Shown piece after piece: positions 1 through 8,014 of a stretch of DNA of 36,101 nucleotides. The stretch is from Bacillota bacterium (GTDB lineage: Bacteria > Bacillota > Clostridia > Lachnospirales > Lachnospiraceae). The DNA is taken from assembly GCA_023435645.1 (NCBI GenBank), contig JAEYRK010000094.1, positions 1 to 36,101 of the forward strand, written 5' to 3'. A program made the translations under genes and the position numbers. The stretch's first letter is position 1; the number at the start of each line of letters is the position of its first letter. The notes under the pieces are model-generated. The model saw only the letters and a list, made by a program, of their open reading frames with translations. It did not search any database and was not told the DNA's origin.

Positions 1-1
1 T

Positions 2-1405
2 GCGAAAAGAAAGGCCATTCTAAATGATACTACTGAGATAACCGTAAAGGGCACAACCTACTATGTATCCGAAGCCGGAAATGATTCTAATGATGGATTG
101 TCAAAGGATACCCCATGGCAATCCTTACATAAGGTAAGTACCGCTTCCCTACAAATCGGGGATATGGTTGTATTTCAAAAAGGTGGTCTCTGGAGAGGAC
201 AATTAATAGCACAAGAAGGGGTTACCTACTCCGCATATGGCAGTGGTGAAAAACCAAGAATATATGGCTCCGGTGAGAATGCAGCTTCTCCTGAAAAATG
301 GTCTTTATTAGATGGAAGCAAGAATATATGGGTTTATCATAAAATGCTTCCGGACTGCGGATCCATTGTTTTTAATGAAGGGGAAGCAGCTGGCTATAAA
401 GAGACCCCATATTATTTAAATGGCAAATATGTTTGTGAGGATAACCTTAAGAAAGCTTTCTCGATAAAAAATAATTTATCCCATGATTTATCCTATTTTA
501 CACCGGCAGATAGTGTGATTAAGAATGGCGTTCCATATCTTGGCGAACTATCAGGGATGGAGGAGTCAATCAGTGTTGGCAAGTTGTATCTACGATGTGA
601 TAAAGGGAATCCGGGAGAGGTTTTCGATTCAATTGAGATATCCATTCGACAGAATATAATTATTCCTGCCCAAAATGCAGTATTTAATAATCTATGCTTT
701 CGATATTGCGGCGGCCATGCTCTATTCTCCTATGGAAATAATCTCATTGTTCAAAATTGTGAATTTGGCTGGATAGGCGGAACGGTGCAGTACTATGACA
801 CAGTAACCGGATTTCCGATGAGATATGGGAATGCCATCGAGTTTGATGGTCCTTATGATTATTGTACAGCAAAAAACAACTACATCTATCAGGTGTTTGA
901 TGCAGGATTGTCCAATCAAGGTGGTAAGGATTTCGAACAGGTAAACTATGTTGCTCACAATATAACCTATGCCGATAACTTAGTAACAAACTGTGCAAGC
1001 AGTATCGAAATCTTTTATGATTTAAAAAGAGAGGAACCCGTCATGAAGAATGTTAAGATAGATCATAATATCTTAATGTATGCCGGAGCCTGTATGATAG
1101 ATCAAAGGAATGAACCAACGTCAACTTCCCATATTATGATGTGGGGATTTGATAATCCATCTGAGAATTATGTGATATCCAATAATATATTTTATCAGAG
1201 TAAGGGCTTTTTACTGCATATGCCCATTCTAGAGGAGTATTTACCTGTATTAAAGAATAATACCTATGTCCAGCCCTATGGACAAGGACTTGCGAAGTGG
1301 ACAGTAAATGATAAGGATACTTACTTTTATGCTTCTTCTCAAGCTTCAGAAATCGTGACAAAGGTCTTGGGTGATAAAACCGGATCATTACAAATACTAA
1401 GGTAG
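2..1405 (+). CDS. Secreted-type parallel beta-helix (pectin-lyase-fold) protein, 5' end missing
   Basis: The reading frame is open from the first bases of the window, so the true start and any signal peptide lie outside; the TTG at 98 is only an internal codon. The first visible residues contain TYYVSEAGNDSNDG followed by TPWQSL. This is the typical opening of bacterial right-handed beta-helix proteins (DUF1565 / pectate-lyase-like), where 'yYVs..GnD.ndGtse.pwqtl' starts the fold. Later asparagine-rich turns (NNLCFRYCGGHALF, NLIVQNCEFGWIGG, HNITYADNLVTNCASSIEIF) look like successive helix rungs of a PbH1-type repeat. The likely role is binding or cleaving an extracellular polysaccharide, but I cannot identify catalytic residues or a substrate. 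It ends with TAG and no clear terminator. Fold assignment is fairly confident; enzymatic activity is unknown. Confidence 0.75.
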   Translation, partial: AKRKAILNDTTEITVKGTTYYVSEAGNDSNDGLSKDTPWQSLHKVSTASLQIGDMVVFQKGGLWRGQLIAQEGVTYSAYGSGEKPRIYGSGENAASPEKWSLLDGSKNIWVYHKMLPDCGSIVFNEGEAAGYKETPYYLNGKYVCEDNLKKAFSIKNNLSHDLSYFTPADSVIKNGVPYLGELSGMEESISVGKLYLRCDKGNPGEVFDSIEISIRQNIIIPAQNAVFNNLCFRYCGGHALFSYGNNLIVQNCEFGWIGGTVQYYDTVTGFPMRYGNAIEFDGPYDYCTAKNNYIYQVFDAGLSNQGGKDFEQVNYVAHNITYADNLVTNCASSIEIFYDLKREEPVMKNVKIDHNILMYAGACMIDQRNEPTSTSHIMMWGFDNPSENYVISNNIFYQSKGFLLHMPILEEYLPVLKNNTYVQPYGQGLAKWTVNDKDTYFYASSQASEIVTKVLGDKTGSLQILR

Positions 1406-1499
1406 ATCAATCTATGAATATTGCCATGATTACGGATAATTGCTAATATAAATAGTAGAAAGAGGTTATTTATTTTAAACATTGAGGGGAGGGTTTGTT

Positions 1500-2177
1500 A
1501 TGTCATTGGCAGCAGATTTTCGAAGAAAAGCCCGGGAGGCACTTCAGGGGAAGTGGGGCCTTGCGGTTTGGACAGGATTTATTGCTATGCTCTTAGGGGC
1601 TGTTTCTCGCGGAGGAGGTTCTTCAAACGGCAAGGGAAATCATTCCGGAAGTTCAGTATTTCCTGAATTTACAAGGGGTTACTTTGCAATTATGACAACG
1701 ATTATACTTGTCGTATTGATATGGGCGCTGATCACCTTCTTTATCGGGGGCGCAATAGAGCTAGGATATTGTCGTTTCAACAAGAACCTGATTAATGGGA
1801 CTGATCCTAAATTTAGTGATTTGTTCTCCAGAATGGATATCTTCTGGAAGGCCTTAGGGCTTCGATTGGTGATGATGTTTTTGATCTTCTTGTGGGCATT
1901 ACTTCTAATTATCCCGGGGATTATTGCTGCGATCAGTTACTCCATGGCTTTTTACATCATGGAAGAGAATCCATCCATGGGTATCCTGGAGGCCATACAG
2001 CAATCCAAGGAGATGATGCATGGGAATAAGTGGCGCCTGTTTTGTCTCGCAATCAGCTTCATTGGATGGATCTTTTTGAGTGCTTTGACTCTGGGAATTG
2101 GCTTCCTATGGCTGGTGCCTTATATGAATGCATCCTTTGCTGCTTTTTACCTTGAAATCTCCGGCAAACAAAATTAA
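1500..2177 (+). CDS. DUF975 family integral membrane protein
   Basis: This 225-residue protein opens with SLAADFRRKAREALQGKWGLAV, the amphipathic N-terminal signature of the DUF975 family (Firmicute membrane proteins of unknown function). ATG at 1500 is preferred because GAGGGGAGG lies just upstream; the longer frame from TTG 1482 would start inside that ribosome binding site. Hydrophobic segments fall at about residues 18-35, 63-90, 122-155 and 178-215, giving about five or six membrane spans. A Gly/Ser-rich loop (GGGSSNGKGNHSGSS) separates the first two. The loop KFSDLFSRMDIFWKALGLRL and the segment SYSMAFYIMEENP match conserved positions of the family as I know it. It stands alone between unrelated genes and no function can be inferred from context. 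Confidence 0.85.
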   Translation: MSLAADFRRKAREALQGKWGLAVWTGFIAMLLGAVSRGGGSSNGKGNHSGSSVFPEFTRGYFAIMTTIILVVLIWALITFFIGGAIELGYCRFNKNLINGTDPKFSDLFSRMDIFWKALGLRLVMMFLIFLWALLLIIPGIIAAISYSMAFYIMEENPSMGILEAIQQSKEMMHGNKWRLFCLAISFIGWIFLSALTLGIGFLWLVPYMNASFAAFYLEISGKQN

Positions 2178-2246
2178 GTTATATTTGTATCAATATGTTT
2201 TTCTACTTTGAATATAATATATTAAATTCCTTAGTGAGAAGCCGAT

Positions 2247-3578
2247 ATGCAGTATAATGAAATAAGTGAAGGATCACGATATATTAACCCGGAGGATATC
2301 ACAGTTGAGCGGGGTTATTCCATTGAGGTCTTTGCAGAGGGACTGGATGCTCCTAACTGTATCCTGTTTACCAATAATGGAGAGATGCTAATCACAAATT
2401 CCGGCTATACCTCGGGCAGTCCAAGTGTAATGATTCTTAGAAATGGTGTATTTGAAACGATTGCCGATCAATTTAATTTCCCTTTACTGGGTATTACCGA
2501 TTATAATGGATTGATCTATGTATCACATAAGGGGCTTATCTCCACTCTAACCTTTGACGGAGTGAGGAATGATATCATCATGGGTTTGCCCAGCTATGGT
2601 GATTACAGTAATTGCAGAGTTGATTTTGACTCCGAGGGAAGGATGTACTTTGGCTTGGGAACTGCCACGAATTCCGGTGTAGTTGGCACGGATAATCTAT
2701 GGGTACCGCAGCATCCTTATTTTCATGACAGTCCCGGTGCACCGATTCTATTAAATGGGCAGAACTTTCTTACTCCTAATATATTAGCAGCGAATGGGAG
2801 GGAATGGGTCAGTACGGGGGCCTACAGCCAATTTGGAGAACCAACATATCAATACGAAATTATGAGAGGTGTGACAAAAGCATCGGGAAGTATTGTACGG
2901 GCTAGAGCTGACGGTTCAAATCTGGAGCTGGTTGCCTGGGGGCTAAGATGCCCGACTTATCTTGAATTCTATGGTGATATATTGTATGTTTCGAATAATG
3001 GCTATGACATCAGAGGAAGCCGGCCAATTGCCAATGCACCCGATGAATTACTGATTATTAATGAAGGGCAGTGGTATGGCTTTCCTGACTATGCAGGCAG
3101 TGAGCCTGTTAACTTACCCAGATTTACACCTGATGGTGGAATTCAACCGGAATTTTTACTAGCCAGCCATCCCGGAATCCCACCAAGACCCTTCGCCCTA
3201 TTTCCACCGGACAGCTTTATATCCGGCTTTGGCATTAATCGTAATGAGGAGTTTAGCAATGTTGGCGATATCTACGTTACTGAGTTCGGTAGCATTCAGC
3301 TTAGTACAATAGGTGGGATCAATCAACGGTTCCCTCTCAGCGGATATAAGGTTTCCAAGGTTGATCCTTTCACCGGAGCTGTTTCAACCTTTGCGATTAA
3401 CAAATCTGGATTTCCTTCTTATGTTACATTTGAAGGGGGTCTGGGCAGACCCGCTGACATAGCCTTTGGTCCGGATGGTGCAATGTATGTCATTGATATG
3501 GGAACCAGTCTCAGAGAAAATCCTAATATGATTGTACCGAACACGGGTGTAATATGGAGAATAACAAGAAATGTATAG
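2247..3578 (+). CDS. Glucose/sorbosone-dehydrogenase-like six-bladed beta-propeller protein
   Basis: This 443-residue protein resembles the soluble quinoprotein glucose dehydrogenase / sorbosone dehydrogenase and NHL-type propeller families. It starts with GYSIEVFAEGLDAPNCILF and ends with GRPADIAFGPDGAMYVIDMG, both typical blade motifs. Internal blades include GRMYFGLGTATNSGVVG, ASGSIVRARADGSNLELVAWGLRCPTYLEF and EGQWYGFPDYAGSEP. No signal peptide or lipobox is visible: the ATG at 2247 is followed by a polar N-terminus (MQYNEISEGSRYINPED), so the protein appears cytoplasmic or exported by another route. The ribosome binding site is weak (GTGAGAAG). Known dehydrogenases of this fold need PQQ and calcium; whether this protein binds a quinone is unclear, and it could be a non-catalytic propeller. 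A strong terminator follows. Confidence 0.7.
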   Translation: MQYNEISEGSRYINPEDITVERGYSIEVFAEGLDAPNCILFTNNGEMLITNSGYTSGSPSVMILRNGVFETIADQFNFPLLGITDYNGLIYVSHKGLISTLTFDGVRNDIIMGLPSYGDYSNCRVDFDSEGRMYFGLGTATNSGVVGTDNLWVPQHPYFHDSPGAPILLNGQNFLTPNILAANGREWVSTGAYSQFGEPTYQYEIMRGVTKASGSIVRARADGSNLELVAWGLRCPTYLEFYGDILYVSNNGYDIRGSRPIANAPDELLIINEGQWYGFPDYAGSEPVNLPRFTPDGGIQPEFLLASHPGIPPRPFALFPPDSFISGFGINRNEEFSNVGDIYVTEFGSIQLSTIGGINQRFPLSGYKVSKVDPFTGAVSTFAINKSGFPSYVTFEGGLGRPADIAFGPDGAMYVIDMGTSLRENPNMIVPNTGVIWRITRNV

Positions 3579-3613
3579 AATCCAGGAGCATTCAAATAAA
3601 TTTAATTCTTTGT

Positions 3614-3643
3614 GTGAACCGACTTGTCGGTTCACCTTTTTTT
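3614..3643 (+). terminator. Rho-independent terminator after the propeller gene
   Basis: GTGAACCGAC at 3614-3623 pairs perfectly with GTCGGTTCAC at 3626-3635, followed by a run of T residues from 3638. A possible -10 (TATAAT at 3645-3650) lies directly downstream and could serve the next gene, but I see no good -35 partner. Confidence 0.9.
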
Positions 3644-3733
3644 GTATAATATATAGATGAAGATAACCAAATTTTAAGTATTATGGTATTTAGTCCCGGT
3701 TGATCTTCACATACTGACTATAAAGGAGATTAC

Positions 3734-4543
3734 ATGATGAATGAAGCAACGAAGCAAAAAATGATGGAGCTAAGGGAATTATTGAAGGCATACGATACTG
3801 CAGAGGGGGACGAACCCAGCGATCAAGCCCAGGGCATAGCTCAGCCACCTATGATAAAGGCCTCCAACGGGCTAAAAAGAATTCCTCTTACCAAGGAATA
3901 TGATCAGGTAATCCAGAATAATGACTTTCTTAGTCTGATAAACAACAGAAGTAGCAAGAGAAAATATACGGAGCAGCCGATAACCTTGGATGAGTTATCC
4001 TTTCTTCTGTGGTCAACACAGGGTGTGAAGCAGGTGGTCGGAAAGAGTAGGCAAGCAACGCTACGGAATGTACCCTCAGCAGGAGCCAGACATCCGTTTG
4101 AAACCTATCTGCTGGTTAGCAGGGTTGAGGGACTGGAACCGGGCCTATATCACTATCTTGCCCTTGACCATGAGCTTGCGTTCATTCAGGGGATCGAGAA
4201 CATATCCGATCGTATAACAGAAGCAGCCTGTGGCCAAGTATTCCTAGGAAATGCTGCTGTAACTTTCATTTGGAGTGTGATACCCTACCGAAGCGAATGG
4301 CGTTATTCAATGGATGCTCATAAGTATATCCTTCTGGATGCCGGACATGTCTGTCAGAATCTGTATCTGGCCTGCGAAGCTATCGGCTGCGGAACCTGTG
4401 CCATCGGGGCTTATGATCAGGCTTTATTGGATGAATTGATTGGTTTTAATTCTAAGCCTTCCTATGAAATAGATAATGAATTTGTGATCTATCTGGCTCC
4501 TGTTGGTAAAGTGGAAGAAAATAATCGGAGACATAGCCTATGA
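3734..4543 (+). CDS. SagB/ThcOx-type nitroreductase family oxidoreductase
   Basis: This 269-residue protein has the stand-alone SagB-type nitroreductase layout: a charged N-terminal lead of about 70 residues, then NNRSSKRKYTEQPITLDEL (the RRSxRxY FMN-binding start of the fold), LSFLLWSTQGV, the substrate-side loop VPSAGARHPFETYLLV, GLYHYLALDHEL, and a C-terminal segment GCGTCAIGAYDQALLDELIG. Such enzymes bind FMN; in azole-peptide clusters they oxidise azolines to azoles, but many homologues stand alone and have unknown substrates. No YcaO cyclodehydratase, precursor peptide or peptide exporter is nearby. TAAAGGAGAT precedes the two in-frame ATG codons (3734 and 3737). The stop overlaps the next start (ATGA at 4540), so it is translationally coupled to the acetyltransferase. 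Confidence 0.85.
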   Translation: MMNEATKQKMMELRELLKAYDTAEGDEPSDQAQGIAQPPMIKASNGLKRIPLTKEYDQVIQNNDFLSLINNRSSKRKYTEQPITLDELSFLLWSTQGVKQVVGKSRQATLRNVPSAGARHPFETYLLVSRVEGLEPGLYHYLALDHELAFIQGIENISDRITEAACGQVFLGNAAVTFIWSVIPYRSEWRYSMDAHKYILLDAGHVCQNLYLACEAIGCGTCAIGAYDQALLDELIGFNSKPSYEIDNEFVIYLAPVGKVEENNRRHSL

Positions 4544-5055
4544 TGATGAATTTGGAACCTTATCTGGTAAGAAGAATCACCTTGGAGGAGGAAGAAAGCC
4601 TGCAAGGGTTATGCGAGAGATGCTCTGATTATTATGAAATAGTTGAGGGAAGAGCTCCCAGGGCGGATGCTGCTCACGAGATTATAACCGAGCTTCCCCT
4701 GGGCAAGGAGTATGATGATAAATTCGTTTTGGGAATATATAACCATTACTCATCCTTAGTAGGAGTAATTGATCTGGTACGAAATTATCCCAGGGAGGGG
4801 ATATGGACGATCGGCTTACTTCTGATAGACCCATGTGAGAGAGGGAAGGGCCTAGGGAGAAGGGTTCAGGAAGCCTTAGTGAAGACAGCTTCGGAGTCGG
4901 GTGCTAAAACCCTAAGAATTGGAGTGGCTAGTGATAACCATAGGGCATTTGACTTTTGGACTACGATGCATTATACGAAGCAACAGGAGCTACCGCTGAA
5001 GCTTGGCTTAAAGGAGAGTACCGTCGTTATTATGCACTATGATATTCACCAGTAG
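4540..5055 (+). CDS. GNAT family N-acetyltransferase
   Basis: This 171-residue protein has the Gcn5-related acetyltransferase core. YSSLVGVIDLVRNYP and WTIGLLLIDPCERGKGLGRR form beta strands 3-4 and motif A, with the acetyl-CoA pyrophosphate loop R-G-K-G-L-G at about residues 106-111. Motif B appears as IGVASDNHRAFDFWTTMHYTK, the usual 'N..A..fw.k.Gf' segment with the Gly changed. Its start overlaps the stop of the SagB-type gene by four bases, so both are probably made from one mRNA, and it may modify a product or substrate of that oxidoreductase; this link is inference. The substrate is unknown. Three ATG codons in a row make the exact initiator ambiguous. Confidence 0.85.
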   Translation: MMMNLEPYLVRRITLEEEESLQGLCERCSDYYEIVEGRAPRADAAHEIITELPLGKEYDDKFVLGIYNHYSSLVGVIDLVRNYPREGIWTIGLLLIDPCERGKGLGRRVQEALVKTASESGAKTLRIGVASDNHRAFDFWTTMHYTKQQELPLKLGLKESTVVIMHYDIHQ

Positions 5056-5394
5056 GAGGAGCGGATCGCTCTTAAGGATAAGGAAGCATAGGAAACCTTC
5101 ACGACCTTCTGTTAGAATGTGGGAAGGTTTACGTATAAATAGTAATTTATAGAATATTTCTGACTGTAATAATTATGAAGAGAAATGAATAAATTGGTGC
5201 CTTGTCATACGTTTTTATGAAAAAAATCGTATTAAATAGTTGATTTTAATCAATTTATCTTGTATATTTAATGAATAATTATATATAAATACGGTGGAAA
5301 AGTATAAATCAGTTGTGTTATAATTAAACATATAAATGTAATTATCAGTGGACAGATAGTTTAATCATAGTATGGAAAGCAGAACGATTCGCAA
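5056..5394 (+). other. AT-rich intergenic region with weak hairpin and extended -10 promoter
   Basis: This 339-bp gap holds no convincing gene. AAACCTTC (5093-5100) can pair with GAAGGTTT (5123-5130) across a 22-base loop, which may end the acetyltransferase transcript but lacks a T tract. Further on, TGTTATAAT at 5316-5324 fits an extended -10 promoter (TGn-TATAAT) without a clear -35 and would start transcription about 65 bases before the dehydratase gene. No T-box or riboswitch signature was recognised. Confidence 0.5.
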
Positions 5395-6408
5395 ATGACT
5401 GGAAATGAGAAGGGTATGAAAAATTACAGACTGAAGACATCAGAGATCGAAATAGCAAGAGAGCGGATCAAGGATTACATCTATCAAACTCCGCTGGAAC
5501 AATCAATTTATCTTAGTAACGAACAACATCATGTTTTTCTTAAGCTGGAATGTCAGCAGCCGGTGAAGTCCTTTAAGATCCGAGGAGCCTTCAATAAGCT
5601 GTTAACTCTGGCAGAGCAGGAGAAGAGTATCGGTATTGCCACCATCTCCTCCGGCAACCATGGAATCGCTGTATCCTATGCTGCAAAGCAGCTGGGGATT
5701 CAGAATGTGAAAATCATCGTTCCTGAGACGACACCCCAAAGTAAATTAGAAAAGATAACATACTATGGAGGTGAAATCATAAAGAAGGGAAAGCATTATG
5801 ATGAGGCATATTCCGAAGGAATCAGCTTCATAAGAGAAAGAGGACTTAGCTTCATCGATGGCGGTGATAATGATCCCTTGATTTATGCAGGTCAAGGAAC
5901 AATTGCCCTTGAAATTTTGGAACAGAAGCCGGAGATTGATACAATCCTCGTGCCAATCGGTGGAGGGGGACTTAGTACCGGAATTGCCGTAGCCGCTAAG
6001 AGTAGGAATAGGAATATAAAGGTCATAGGTCTTTACTCGGAAGCATGTCCCGCCTGGGCAGCCTCCATCAGGGATAACAAAGTGTATCATGAGTATCCCA
6101 CGAAGGCTTCGGTCTGTGAAGCCATGGTAGGAGGAATCGGACAACTTTCCTTCGAGCTGCGGGACTACTTGGACGGGCACCTGGAGGTAAAGGAGGAATA
6201 CATCCGTAAGGCTATGGTGCATGCCATTTTGAATGAGAAGATCGTGGCAGAGGCCTCCGGAGCAGTTCCGATTGCAGCGGTACTTCAGTATGGGGAGCAG
6301 CTCACCGGGAAAAATATTGCCCTGATCATCAGCGGGGGAAATGTGGATAATGAGTTGCTGATTAAGGAACTTCAAATGCATCACAGGAAGGAATCTTATA
6401 GCTCATAA
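5395..6408 (+). CDS. PLP-dependent threonine/serine dehydratase (ammonia-lyase), ACT-less
   Basis: This 337-residue protein is a fold-type II PLP enzyme of the threonine dehydratase / serine racemase group. It deaminates threonine to 2-oxobutyrate and ammonia, or serine to pyruvate. The PLP lysine is in SFKIRGAFNKL (about Lys61); SSGNHGIAVSYAAK is the substrate/carboxylate loop; GGGGLSTGIAVAAK holds the phosphate; and ALIISGGNVD is the C-terminal cofactor-binding segment. There is no C-terminal ACT regulatory domain, so it fits the short catabolic type rather than the isoleucine-feedback-inhibited type. The start is uncertain: ATG 5395 has no good ribosome binding site, and ATG 5416 has GAGAAGGG almost touching it. 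It lies 34 bases before an amino-acid ABC importer, suggesting uptake coupled to deamination. A 3-hydroxyaspartate or racemase role cannot be excluded. Confidence 0.85.
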   Translation: MTGNEKGMKNYRLKTSEIEIARERIKDYIYQTPLEQSIYLSNEQHHVFLKLECQQPVKSFKIRGAFNKLLTLAEQEKSIGIATISSGNHGIAVSYAAKQLGIQNVKIIVPETTPQSKLEKITYYGGEIIKKGKHYDEAYSEGISFIRERGLSFIDGGDNDPLIYAGQGTIALEILEQKPEIDTILVPIGGGGLSTGIAVAAKSRNRNIKVIGLYSEACPAWAASIRDNKVYHEYPTKASVCEAMVGGIGQLSFELRDYLDGHLEVKEEYIRKAMVHAILNEKIVAEASGAVPIAAVLQYGEQLTGKNIALIISGGNVDNELLIKELQMHHRKESYSS

Positions 6409-6442
6409 GAGGTTAATTATAGAAAGAAAAGAGGAGAAAGAT

Positions 6443-7225
6443 ATGAAAAAAATGATGATGGCATTGATTGCTCTTGTCCTGGTATTCAGCATGGCAGCAT
6501 GCGGATCTAAGAAGGATGACAAGAAGCTGGTGTTGGGGACCTCTGCGGATTATCCCCCCTTTGAATTTATCGTACTGAATGATGCCGGGGAGAAGGAATA
6601 TGCCGGTATCGACGTATCTCTTGCTAAGAAGCTGGCAGAGGATGCGGGCAAGGAGCTTGAAATTGTTAATATGAGCTTTGATAATCTGATGGCCTCCCTT
6701 CAGAAGGGAGAAATTGATATGGTAATCGCTGCTGTCGAGGTGGATGAGGACCGTGCGAAGGTAGCTGATTTCTCGAATCCCTATTATACGGATCTGCCTC
6801 CGATGATCTTAGTCAGGGCAGAGGATGCTGCAAATTATACCTCCCTGGATAGCTTCAAGGATAAGACCGTGGGAGCTCAGATGGGAACGACAAAGGCTGA
6901 CATTGTAACGGACGATATGCCGGGAGCTACCCTGTTAACGGTTTCCTCCGTAACAGACCTGGTAAACAACCTGGTGTATAAGAAATGTGATGCCATCGTT
7001 TTGGATGGTGCTGTAGCTCAGCAGTATGCAAACAGCGACAACACCCTGGTAATATCTGAGATAGCTCTGGGAGTAGCTGCTCCTTATGTTGTTGCAGTTA
7101 AGAAGGATGATCCCTCTAAGCTCTTAGAGTCCTTCAATAAGACAATTGCAACAGTAACCGGAGATGGTACGATGGATGCCTGGATCGCAGAAGCGGATGA
7201 ACTAAGTGCAAAGGCAATCGAATAA
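6443..7225 (+). CDS. Amino-acid ABC transporter substrate-binding lipoprotein
   Basis: This 260-residue family-3 extracellular solute-binding protein begins with a lipoprotein signal peptide (MKKMMMALIALVLVFS) and lipobox MAAC, which puts the lipidated cysteine at residue 20. The mature part starts LVLGTSADYPPFEF, the standard opening of polar amino-acid binding proteins; AGIDVSLAKKLAEDAGKEL and NLMASLQKGEIDMVIAAV follow the family pattern. It captures the amino acid outside the membrane and passes it to the permease. GAGGAGAAAG precedes the ATG. The specificity cannot be read from sequence; the adjacent threonine/serine dehydratase hints at a substrate it can use. It is separated from the permease gene by a strong hairpin, which may keep binding-protein mRNA in excess. 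Confidence 0.92.
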   Translation: MKKMMMALIALVLVFSMAACGSKKDDKKLVLGTSADYPPFEFIVLNDAGEKEYAGIDVSLAKKLAEDAGKELEIVNMSFDNLMASLQKGEIDMVIAAVEVDEDRAKVADFSNPYYTDLPPMILVRAEDAANYTSLDSFKDKTVGAQMGTTKADIVTDDMPGATLLTVSSVTDLVNNLVYKKCDAIVLDGAVAQQYANSDNTLVISEIALGVAAPYVVAVKKDDPSKLLESFNKTIATVTGDGTMDAWIAEADELSAKAIE

Positions 7226-7241
7226 TCTATTTAACTATGAT

Positions 7242-7282
7242 GCAAAGGTGTAAAGAAGGTACCTTAAGCTTTACACCTTTGC
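7242..7282 (+). promoter_or_regulatory. Intercistronic hairpin between binding-protein and permease genes
   Basis: GCAAAGGTGTAAAG (7242-7255) is perfectly complementary to CTTTACACCTTTGC (7269-7282), and the loop itself contains the palindrome AAGGTACCTT. The T tract after it is weak, so a partial terminator or a 3'-end-stabilising RNA structure fits better than a full stop signal. It ends 27 bases before the permease start codon. Confidence 0.75.
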
Positions 7283-7309
7283 TTGTATGAAATGGTGGAA
7301 AGGATACTG

Positions 7310-8014
7310 ATGAACCCAACAAGCTTTTTTAATTTTACCTTCTTACCGAAATATTTATCCTTATTTATACAAGGGGTGGAATATACCCTTTTTATTTCTG
7401 TAGTTTCTGTTTTACTTGCAGTGGTTCCGGCACTTTTGCTGGCCTTGATGCGATTAAGCAAATCCTGGATTGTCAGAAGCTTAGCAGGAATGTATATCGC
7501 AATTTTTAGATCAACACCGTTATTAGTTCAGCTGGCTCTGGTTTACTTTGGACTTTTTTATTACATAAGGATACCAACCTTTTATCTATTCGGCTTTATC
7601 AACACCTCCATGTTCATACCCGGTGTTGTAGCTCTGGCACTGAATAGTGCAGCCTATGTGGCGGAGATCTTCCGCGCCGGAATTTTGGCGGTGGATGCGG
7701 GACAGAATGAAGCAGCCCGAAGCCTCGGATTATCAGCATCGAAATCGATGAAGCTTGTGGTTCTTCCACAGGCAATTAAAAATATATTACCGGCCTTGGC
7801 AAATGAAGTAATCACAATGGTGAAGGAATCCTCCATCTGCTCCACTCTTGGTATGGTAGAGCTCATGTGGGCGGCTAAGACCGTATCTTCGACCACTTAT
7901 ATCACCATAGGCCCCTATGTCCTCGTAGCATTGGTTTATTTCTGCATTAATTATCCTGCCAGCAAAGCAATTGAGGCAATCGAAAGGAGGATGAGACGTG
8001 GAGACAAGCGATAA
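7310..8014 (+). CDS. Amino-acid ABC transporter permease (HisM/GlnP type)
   Basis: This inner-membrane permease of the polar amino-acid family has about five spans. The conserved EAA loop is EAARSLGLSASKSMKLVVLPQ, which docks on the ATPase, and the N-terminal region has AIFRSTPLLVQLALVYFGL, typical of the HEQRO subfamily. I place the start at ATG 7310 (MNPTSFFNF), because AAGGA at 7300-7304 has normal spacing to it. Upstream in-frame TTG 7283 and ATG 7292 would start at or next to the end of the intercistronic hairpin and lack a binding site. That gives 234 residues, normal for the family. Its 3' end overlaps the ATPase gene by 17 bases. It probably works as a homodimer, since only one permease gene is present. 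Confidence 0.9.
   Translation: MNPTSFFNFTFLPKYLSLFIQGVEYTLFISVVSVLLAVVPALLLALMRLSKSWIVRSLAGMYIAIFRSTPLLVQLALVYFGLFYYIRIPTFYLFGFINTSMFIPGVVALALNSAAYVAEIFRAGILAVDAGQNEAARSLGLSASKSMKLVVLPQAIKNILPALANEVITMVKESSICSTLGMVELMWAAKTVSSTTYITIGPYVLVALVYFCINYPASKAIEAIERRMRRGDKR

Noticed and set aside
5746..6384. 212-residue frame on the - strand
   Set aside because: It is fully antisense to the threonine/serine dehydratase, whose motifs are clear; it is Cys/Ile/Leu-rich shadow sequence.
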